In this document: in pieces, positions 44,122-51,905 of the stretch | Layout of the letters: each line of letters begins with the position of its first letter | Numbering within the stretch: position 1 is the stretch's first letter | From: Tetracentron sinense | Taxonomy: Eukaryota > Streptophyta > Magnoliopsida > Trochodendrales > Trochodendraceae | Direction: 5' to 3' | Length of the DNA stretch: 64,000 nt | NCBI GenBank assembly: GCA_015143295.1 | Contig: CM026574.1 | Coordinates: 13,270,938 to 13,334,937, forward strand | Translations under genes and position numbers: made by a program | Notes under the pieces: generated by a model | The model's input: only the letters and a program-made list of their open reading frames with translations | The model's database searches: none | Told to the model about the DNA's origin: nothing

Positions 44122-45199
44122 AAACCATGTTGTCTTGGAGGAAGCTACTCTTTAAGCATATCTACAAGACATAATCATGTAACTTTCTTTGGTACCCAAA
44201 CCATCTTGAGTGCAACCCAGTTAGTCTTCGGAAGGGATGTCCCTTTGGGAACCCAAATTTTCTTGACTACCTCCTTTCCATCTCCATAACAATTATAAAA
44301 GGCATTTGAAGGAGTGTTTAAGGTCCTAGATGGTTTGTTAAAGAATTTTTCATAGTTCTTTTATTTGGTAAAGGATTAATAGCCAAGTCCGGCTTTGCCA
44401 AACACACACCTTTAGTTTCTTAGCAACCTATCCAAATTTCTTTGTCCATTAACAAATTTGGTTATGGTGCTAGTTAAGTCTTCAACTTTTGATTTTAAAG
44501 TCAATGTTTTCCTGGGTTGAGACTTGAGGTGTAGCATTAACCTCTTTGACTTTTAGTTTCAAAATATCATTTTCTTTTCCCAAAGCTTTCTTTTCTAATG
44601 ATAAGCTTTCTTTTTATTTTAGTAAATTTTCATTTAAGTTTGAAAGAGAAAGATTGTCTTTTCGAAGAGATTAATTCTTTGAACCAAGTTTTCGAAATTC
44701 AATGAATAACTCATCAAATGCTTCCCTAATTTCTTCATATGAATCTAAATCATTAGGGGAACAATTTACCTCAACATTCTCCTCATTAACCATTAGACAA
44801 AAGTTGGCAACTTCCTCATCACTTGAGCAATCAGATCCGCTTTCCTTGGAATCATGCCAAGTTGCTTTCATAGCCCTTTTTCTATATCTTTGGCTTTTCT
44901 TAAGTTGGGGACAATCGGTCTTGATATGTCCCGACTTCTTGCACTCAATGCATATGATGAGGTCCTTCTTGCTTGAATCTCCCTTAGCTATTTCTTTGGA
45001 GAATTCCTTCTTGTAGAGCCTCTTCTTGAAATTCTTCTTGTGCTTGAGGAATTTCTTGAACTTCCTTGCCATGTGGGCAATATCATCATCATCATCACTT
45101 TCTTCCTTCTCACTCTGTTGCGTTGACTTCAAGGCAAGTCCCCTTTTGGCTTTAGTTTCTTCTTCTTTTCGATCCTTCATGATGCTTCATGCAACATTA
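44122..45199 (-). pseudogene. C2 gag, C-terminal part with zinc knuckle
   Basis: The open stretch 44671-45180 has an acidic run (SDDDDDIAHMARKFKKFL), a basic run and an intact zinc knuckle C-I-E-C-K-K-S-G-H-I-K-T-D-C (about 44903-44944), then an acidic segment with SPNDLDSYEEIREAFDELF, all typical of Sirevirus Gag. From 44670 to 44122 the frame is broken by stops; this stretch reads as a Lys/Ser coiled region leading to the protease. It joins the N-terminal gag half at 46380 across the solo LTR. Confidence 0.88.
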
Positions 45200-45204
45200 A
45201 GGAT

Positions 45205-46374
45205 TGAAATTCCTTATTCCAATGCACTCTTTGACCTAGAGGGGGAGGTGAATAGGCCTACTTTAGTTTTCTCTACCAATTTTAATTTTAATCAATCACA
45301 CACAACTAAACTCACTTGAACACACAAGATTTTTTACGTGGAAAACCCTTCCGGGAAAAACCAGCACAGAATCCACTATGAGAAGATTTAAACAATACAA
45401 GACTCGAATCTTACCCACCCGGACAGACACAACGTTCCTCGGTATCGATTCCACAGCTTGCAAACCACGAACACAGCACGTTCGATCTCCGCAACAGTAG
45501 CTCCGGTTCCTCACCGGCCAATCTTACTCAAAGTGATCAACCACGGTCTCCGAAGACCGATCTCTGTCCTTGACAGCTTTAGCACAGGCTAACCAACACT
45601 CACAGTAGAGCAACAGTGGGTTTTTGGGTTTATGGAAGCCCTAGGGTGATCTCTTAATGTTTAAGGATCATTTATGCAAAGTATAGAAAATTTACTTTAG
45701 AACCATGCAAAACCTAGAGGCCAACTAAAGGAGATGAAGATCAATGAAACAAAGAGTTTTTATAAACTCCATGCAAGCACAAAGTGCTCTAAAAAGTCTC
45801 CAATTGATCATCATCATGGATTGGGAGAAGTCCACTATATATAGGAAAGGTCCAAGGGATTAGAAATTTCTAAAAAATGGTTTTAGAAAGTATTTTTCAT
45901 ATCAGGGTCGACCCATCATAGCAAAATAACTTTCCAAACAAGAAACCATATCAGGGTCGACCCATGAGGCACATTCGGTCGACCGGATGGTCCTCAGGGT
46001 CGACCCTCACATTTTTCACTCTGCCAAAAATCATGGTCCAAAATGGGGGCTCTTCAGGGCCGACCCAAAATGGTCAGGGTTGACCCTGGGGTGCATAATT
46101 TTGGTTTTTCAATTTTTTAACCATTGAATGCATTCCCCTATCACCCCTTCTCCAGTATGACTTATTATTAGTGATGAATGAGTATTTTCATGAGGTATCA
46201 TAGGGTCAACTAGGTTTCTCTCATAATCCCAACTTTTGAGCCATTGTGAGTGATGAGGCTTCAAGATCTTTCACGACTTCTTCTTCACTTTGTCTTCAAC
46301 CCAGATGAGACCTACTATGACCTAAATACAACATTTTGGGCTCGAAATTTTGCCAACAATATTTTGACTTTACA
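45205..46374 (-). mobile_element. Solo LTR of a Sirevirus-like family (1170 bp) inside C2 gag
   Basis: Plus-strand ends TGAAATTCC and GACTTTACA, a clean TG...CA, with the perfect 5-bp target duplication AGGAT (45200-45204 and 46375-46379). Minus orientation: its start TGTAAAGTC resembles that of C1's LTR. It holds a dense palindrome cluster (45905-46088) upstream of a minus-strand TATA box (45835-45845). The block TTTACGTGGAAAACCC (45334-45349) is widespread in plant Ty1 LTRs. No internal sequence, hence a solo LTR. Confidence 0.9.
45905..46088. repeat. GGTCGACC palindrome cluster
   Basis: Perfect palindromes GGGTCGACCC (45905-45914 and 45954-45963), CGGTCGACCG (45976-45985) and AGGGTCGACCCT (45996-46007), plus CAGGGTTGACCCTG (46075-46088), a C-to-T variant. 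It ends about 60 bp upstream of the TATA box at 45835-45845 on the minus strand. Confidence 0.92.
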
Positions 46375-46379
46375 AGGAT

Positions 46380-46984
46380 CCAAGTAGTTCATCTATAACC
46401 AGTTTTGTGAGGTCCTTGGCTTCTTGAGTAGCCGTTACTTTGAGAGCCCAACTCTTTGGTAGTGAGTGAAGCACTTCCTCACATTTTCTTCATTTGAGTG
46501 CACTTTCCTAAGGGCTTTCAAGCCATTAATAATATTTGTAAATCTAGTAAACATATTACCAATGCATTCATCTTTTTCTATTTTAAAGAGTTCATACTTA
46601 TGAACTAAATCTTTTCATCCCTTACTTGATTAGTACCCTCATAGGGAACTTGGAGTTTCTCCCAAACCTCATTGGCCGTGTCACATCCCGACACTCTATT
46701 AAACTCTTGTGAGTTTAAAGTACAATATAAGTTACTAATAGCCCATGCATTTATTTGAATGAGTTTAATGTTGGCCTCAGTCCATTCTTTCTCAACTTTA
46801 GGTATTTCTACCTCTTCAACAACTTTCGTTGGAAGACTATCCCTTTCCAGCATTGATAGTCGAGGGCTTAGATGTAGTACATCATTCGAGTTTTTCAGTA
46901 ATTATAATTTTTTCCATTGAGCAATGGAGGCCTAGTGGTTGATTGGCCCTCTCCTAAGCTAGTTGCAAAGGTATTGTTTGCCAT
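46380..46984 (-). pseudogene. C2 gag, N-terminal part
   Basis: Start at the ATG complementary to 46982-46984 (MANNTFATSLGEGQST, then TRPPLLNGKNYNY and a stop where Trp is expected). The next open piece (46605-46853) has NAWAISNLYCTLNSQEFNRV and TANEVWEKLQVPYEG. The rest, to 46380, reads YELFKIEKDECI and VTATQEAKDLTKLVIDELLGSL, the usual Sirevirus Gag core. It is cut by the solo LTR at 46379. Confidence 0.87.
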
Positions 46985-47039
46985 ATATTTATATTGATCT
47001 TTTCTCTAAGGTTGCTAAACCACAATTTTATAAAGACGA

Positions 47040-47053
47040 GACTCTAATATCAA
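47040..47053 (-). other. C2 primer-binding site (decayed)
   Basis: Minus strand TTGATATTAGAGTC, four bases after the LTR end, close to TTGGTATCAGAGCC for tRNA-Met. All differences are transitions. Confidence 0.72.
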
Positions 47054-47057
47054 TTAT

Positions 47058-48482
47058 TGCCCAGTTATAAAGGGGGGTGATTAGGGTCAATGTCACAAAA
47101 AATTTTTGCCTTGATCTATTTTATAGAATTAAGGAATTTAAGGGAATGCAATCAATTAATAATAAATTACGAAGAAGAGGTAAAGAGTTAAGGAGTACCA
47201 ACAACTAGATATTGTTCTCGAGGTTCAGCAAGCTTGCCTACATCCCCGCCTTTTAGCTTCCTGCTTCAAGGATTATTCATGCTCTTACTCGCACAAGCTT
47301 CTCCACCGGGTGAAGCTCAATCATACCACTTCTTACAATGCAAGAGAACACCTCCCTTGACTTCTTAAACTGTTCCGGCTTCACGGAAAAGAATACTCAG
47401 ATTCTTGATTTTCTTCAATAAGATGAATTTGATTGGATTTTAATCCAGTTACAGTGCTCCTTAATGAGATAGATAAGAATGGAATAACACTTCTAAAAAT
47501 CTCTCAAAAGATTGGTAGTTTAAAGCTCAAAATAGGAGAAATGGGATTTCTAGGTTTTTTAATGAATGATTGATGAGAATTGAATGAGTTGTACAATGTG
47601 TATTCAATAGAAGATCAATAATTATTGATTGTTCATAAATGAACTCAATTTATAGAGCTTGTAAGATTCTAGCTGTTGGTGTAGCATTTAATGAGCTTTT
47701 GGGCGTTTAAAAACTAGTTGTTATGAGTTTCCAATAGCCAGATGTCGAAAAGGAGGTCTGAGTGGGGTTCAGACGTCGACGTCTGAAATGCAGAAATTCT
47801 TCCTGAGCTACTTTAATCCCCAAACGTCGATGTGTGAAGGTCTTTCCTTCTCAGACGTCGACGTCTGTATTGATTTTTCACAAAATCCATTATTTTAAAA
47901 GACCTTTAAGATTGGAATGATTTCATAGGTCTTTGGGTTTTCCATTATCATGTATTTGGTCATGTTTTAATATGTCCTAGGGCCTTGGAATAATTTTCAA
48001 ATGGGTGAAGCCTTCATAAGGTCAATCTAAGCTTTTAAGCTTTTGAACTTTCCAACCAATTGAGGACTTTTTACAAAAGTCCTAAACTCTTTAAATGGGA
48101 TAACTAAACCTTCTTTAGTCTTCACTTGTCTTGTCTTGATCTTGAATAATTTCTTCTTTAGCTTTATGATTCGACTTAGACTTTGGGTGAGATCTTGAAT
48201 CTTCATTTGAATCTACACCTTGGGATGATTGAATTTTCCCTTTGAGTTCTCATTTGACTTTAGCTTGAGTGGCAATTTGGCTCTTAGAGCTTTTTGTCTT
48301 GATTTCTCTTTCATCAAAGAGTCTTATCCTTACTTGGTGACATATCTTAGTCATGTTGAATCTTTCTTGAAAAGTGGGCTAATGTTCCTTAGATCTAACA
48401 TTGATATACATTTTGTAGAACAATTAGTACCTAACTGTTCATTGCATTATTGTGTCATAATCAAAATTATTAGGGGTACCCA
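47058..48482 (-). repeat. C2 5' LTR (about 1425 bp)
   Basis: The inner end is fixed by the primer site (minus strand ...TATAACTGGGCA). The outer end is placed at the plus-strand CA at 48482, because GGGTACCCC followed by TTTTGATTATGACA is Sirevirus-like LTR opening wording; this edge may be off by tens of bases. The minus-strand TATA box is the complement of TTTATAG (47649-47655). Upstream of it are the perfect palindromes at 47768-47787 and 47852-47867. Confidence 0.72.
47768..47867. repeat. 20-bp and 16-bp perfect palindromes in C2 LTR
   Basis: TTCAGACGTCGACGTCTGAA (47768-47787) and CAGACGTCGACGTCTG (47852-47867), both perfect, with a decayed relative AAACGTCGATGTGTG at 47822. They lie 110-220 bp upstream of the minus-strand TATA box at 47649-47655. 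Confidence 0.95.
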
Positions 48483-48782
48483 GGGTTGTAACCTTTAGGC
48501 TAATAATTATGACTAAAGTGACAGATGATATTATTAAAGTTAATAATGAGGAGACTACAAATTATATGGCCTCCTTTGCCTCCGTCTCTAGGATTGAAGA
48601 GTCCTCATCTATTGTTAGTATGAGTTACAAGAGTGAAGATGATGAAGAGAGTCAGAATGACTTAGATTCTGAGGGAAACCTCGAAATAGGCTATAATGAG
48701 TTGTTTGAGGAATGCCTAAAGATGAAAAAGGTTCAAATTTCCATGAGGAAAAAGGTAAAATCTATTGGAATGGAAAGAGATG
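48483..48782 (+). pseudogene. C4: Sirevirus gag fragment
   Basis: An open plus-strand stretch (from 48509) whose product matches C1's Gag at 18210-18450: SRIEESSS, DEESQNDLDSEGNLE, YNELFEECLKMKK and KSIGMER. The reading stops where Ogre B begins (48783); the next residues expected from C1 are ALDQVASG. The left side passes into the C2 LTR. It is a remnant of an element broken by two later insertions. Confidence 0.82.
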
Positions 48783-50343
48783 TGTGAGTGCGGATTTTCG
48801 GATACTCACAAGGATGTTGTATTGTACCCCTCTCGGGTGTGAGGGTTAAACTAGAGTCGCCACCTATTCATTCAGAAGGGATAAGTCCCCAAGAGTTAGA
48901 TAAGGTCTTGGTCTGCGATTGAGATCAGGGTAAGAGGTTCGATTAAGTCTAGGGAAGGTGTTAGGCACCCCGAGGCTTCCGTTTTACAACGGTTCTCTAC
49001 TCCCTAGGTTTAAGCCAATTAAAGTCAATATTTGCTAAAATGCTTGAGTGTTTAAGTTAACACTAATCCAAAAAAGCGAAAAAGCTAACTAGGGTCAAAC
49101 TCGGGTTGGGTTGCCTACATACTCACGAGGTGAGATTAGACTGAGCATAGTTCTGGCACGTGAGCCTGTATCAAGGCTAGGGGTATGTGTGTGTGTACCA
49201 AGGGTAGCTAACAGGGCTAATCCGATAGACTAGGCTTTGATTGACCGAGGTTGGTCAAGTGCAAAGGTTCAAGCCCGGTACGCTTAGGGGTAGTCCGGTA
49301 GACTAGGGTTAGGCCCGGTAGACCAAAAGGGATAAGTCCAGTAGACTTGGCTTAGGCCAGGTAGGCCGAGAGCTGGCCCAAAGGCTATGGTAAAGCCCGA
49401 CAGGCTTAGGGTTTGGGCCCGGTAGGCCTGGATTGGGCCCAGAAGCCAAGATTCGGCCTGAAGGCTAGGGTTAGGCCCTGTAGGCAAAAGGGTGAGTCCC
49501 GTAGACTGGATTTAGGACCGATAGGCCAAAATCGAATTTAACCGCGGTTAGGGTTACTAATCGGGGTTAAGATTGGTCTAACTGTGGTTAGGGTTTCTAA
49601 CCAGGATTAGAAATGGGCCAAGGTCAGTATTATGGTCCACAGGTATTTTCAGGGATTTTTTCTGGTTTTTACCAGGTTTAAGGGCTGCTTAACCAAGGTT
49701 AAGGAGGGGAGGTCACCATGGTTAGGGGTGCTAACCATTGTTAAAATGGCTACAGAAGGTCATTTTAGGTTTCTTAAAATATTTCTAACTTTTAAAGTTT
49801 TTTTTCAGATTTTTGTTAGTTAAGGGCTGCTTAACCATGGTTAAAAAGTTAACCAAAGATGAGTTTTAACCATGGTTAGGGGTCCTAACCAGGGTTAAAA
49901 TGATCACAGAAGACCATTCTAGAATCCTTAAAATATTTTTGATTTTTTAATTATTTTTCCAAGATTTGTGGGGTTAAGGGGTGCTTAACCATGGTTAAAA
50001 GTTAACCGATGGTGAATTTAACCATAGTTAAGGGTCATGTTAATTCCAAATTAGGCCCAAGGGGCTAGGCAAGGCCTAAAGTGGCCTCCTACTGGGCTCC
50101 TGCAAAAGCCCAGAGTTTAAAAAAAGCTCAATGACTGTAATAGGATTACCGACATTAAGACTGTAATTTTAACCCTGGTTTACACACTGATAACTTGGGT
50201 TAGGGGCTAACGCAGGGTGCTCTAAAAGTACAAGATTGAAGAGGGGACCCCAGGGAAGAGAATGAGCCTAGGGTGGGCCCCGGGGGTGGCCTTGTGTGGG
50301 CCCCATAGAGTGTCAAAGGTCTTGCAACAAATACCACATAATG

Positions 50344-50411
50344 GCGGTAGATGATCTACCGCTATTTCTAAACTAGGCAAATACCATAATGGCGGTAGAT
50401 GATCTACCGCC
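50344..50411. repeat. GCGGTAGAT inverted repeats in Ogre B LTR
   Basis: GCGGTAGAT-g-ATCTACCGC (50344-50362) and the perfect 21-mer GGCGGTAGAT-g-ATCTACCGCC (50391-50411). Further along, 50575-50613 has perfect 12-base arms GCCAGGAATGGC/GCCATTCCTGGC. Confidence 0.92.
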
Positions 50412-51105
50412 ACTCTGTACAGTGTTGATTTTTCACATTTTAACCATGGTTACTGCTAACCCATGGTCCTGGAATGACCAGGTTAGGCTCATGATGAAGA
50501 GAGGGGTTCAACCCAGGCCCTGGACATGGACTAGGGCCTACCTAAGTAGGTTAACCAGGCTTTAAATAGTGAAGGCCAGGAATGGCGGTACTGAGTTTAC
50601 GGCCATTCCTGGCTTTCTTTAAAATCGAGTTTTTGCTCATGGGGGCTATGCACAGAGGTAACCAGGAGTTCCCTCATGAACTGAGGGACCCCCAGGTGTT
50701 CCGAGGTTGGTCTGAGAGCTCAAGGCATAGCTGTACCCATAGGGGTTGACCACACCTATGATCAAGATAGATGAACACCCTGTGTTGGGTTTGTTGATCA
50801 ACAAGAAGCAAAGGAAAATATAGAAGTCCCCTTGAAATGACCAGAGGCTCACAATAAATGCATATACAAGAAGAAAATAGGGTAGGGTGCCCTACCCTAT
50901 CGCACTGTTCTACTTAGATGGTGAGGTGGCCTGTGTATGGTGGTGGTGCACACTGTGATGATGCTGCAAGGTTATGGAAGCTTGGGGCAGGTCCAGAGGA
51001 GTCTTGGGATCCAGACCAAGGTGTTGAGGAGGGTTGAGGCCTGGTTTTTTGTAACAGGGATTCGACTGTGGGATTTTTCTCTGGGTTATAGTTCAGCATA
51101 GTGGG

Positions 51106-51336
51106 TTTTATAGAGGAGGCCACTGGGGACCTAAGGAGGATTAAGAGGAAGAGGGAGATGGTGGTTGGACCCTCTGGAGGTCGACTGAGGTGCTTGAGCT
51201 GATGGTGGAATGAATGGTAGAGTGTGCAGGGGGGCTGTAGACTGCGAACTGGGAACTTGAACAATGGTGGTAGATGGTCTGCCGCCATTGTTAAAACTGG
51301 TAAAGTATTGATTGACGGTAGATCATCTACCACCAA
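51106..51336 (-). promoter_or_regulatory. Ogre B LTR TATA box and upstream dyads
   Basis: Minus strand CTATAAAA (51106-51113). Upstream in element orientation are two dyads: 51263-51290, arms CAATGGTGGTAGA/TCTGCCGCCATTG with two G-to-A/C-to-T type mismatches that would still pair as G-U in RNA, and 51312-51336, arms around GACGGTAGAT-c-ATCTACC. Confidence 0.68.
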
Positions 51337-51885
51337 TATGAGATTTTTCAAATTTTGGGCCAGGCCTATGCTCACTCAGGTAAGGGAGTTTGGCTTTAGA
51401 CTTTTGGGGCCTTATGGGCTTAGGTCGAGGTTCAGGCCTTAGGGGCCATGGTTTTAGGGTTTAAGCCCTAAGGGCTTTAGGGCTAGGCTAGGGCTAAGAT
51501 TAGGATTACCTAAGGCCAGAGTTTTGAATTAAGTTTTGCACTAGAGTTTACTAGGGTTTACCTAGGGTTTGGCTAGGGTTTACCTAGGGTTAGGGTTTGG
51601 TAATAGGGTTTTCTAGGATTAGGGTTTAACTAGGGTTAAGTCCTAGGTTTTAACTAAGGTTGAATCCTAGGGTTTAATTAGGATTGAGTTCTGGGGTTTA
51701 ACTAGGGTTTACCTAGGATTTAGCTAGGGTTTATCTAGGGTTAGGGTTTTCTAGGGTTCGACTTAGGGTAAGGCCTAAGACTTGACTAGGGGTTTACCTA
51801 GGGTTTAGAGGACTCGACTAGGGGTAACCATTATTAAAAGGCCTTAACCATGGCTAGATGGGGGTGTAAAAATTAGGTGCTTACA

Positions 51886-51905
51886 GCTGTCCCTCTTTGC
51901 TGGAG
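51886..51905 (-). other. Ogre B polypurine tract
   Basis: Minus strand CCAGCAAAGAGGGACAGC directly before the LTR start TGTAAGC. Expected primer for plus-strand synthesis. Confidence 0.7.

Larger units (their letters stand above)
39135..48482 (-). mobile_element. C2: truncated Sirevirus-type Ty1 element
   Basis: Minus-strand element in the order 5' LTR (47058-48482), primer site, gag, protease, integrase, and integrase C-terminus at the left edge. Reverse transcriptase, RNase H and the 3' LTR are missing left of 39135. Two solo LTRs interrupt it, each with its own 5-bp target duplication: 45205-46374 in gag and 39616-43026 in integrase. Two-residue continuity across both gaps (GCKYF | ILNDNHHL and DELLGSL | LHEAS) shows the pieces belong to one element. 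It sits next to a plus-strand C4 gag fragment, into which it probably inserted. Confidence 0.85.
48783..51885 (-). repeat. Ogre B 3' LTR (3103 bp)
   Basis: Plus-strand ends TGTGAGTGCGG and TAGGTGCTTACA. From left to right: a conserved opening shared with 63810-64000 and 5890-6120, about ten degenerate CCGGTAGRCC units (49270-49530), AACCATGGTTA dyads (49540-50050), GGCGGTAGAT inverted repeats (50344-50411), a 12-base-arm inverted repeat (50575-50613), TATA box (51106-51113), more inverted repeats (51263-51336), and a telobox-like TAGGGTTT field (51470-51800). Confidence 0.9.

Noticed and set aside
51470-51800. Interstitial telomere repeat
   Set aside because: TAGGGTTT words are irregularly spaced and interrupted, and a related field stands at the same LTR position in copy A, so it is an LTR feature.
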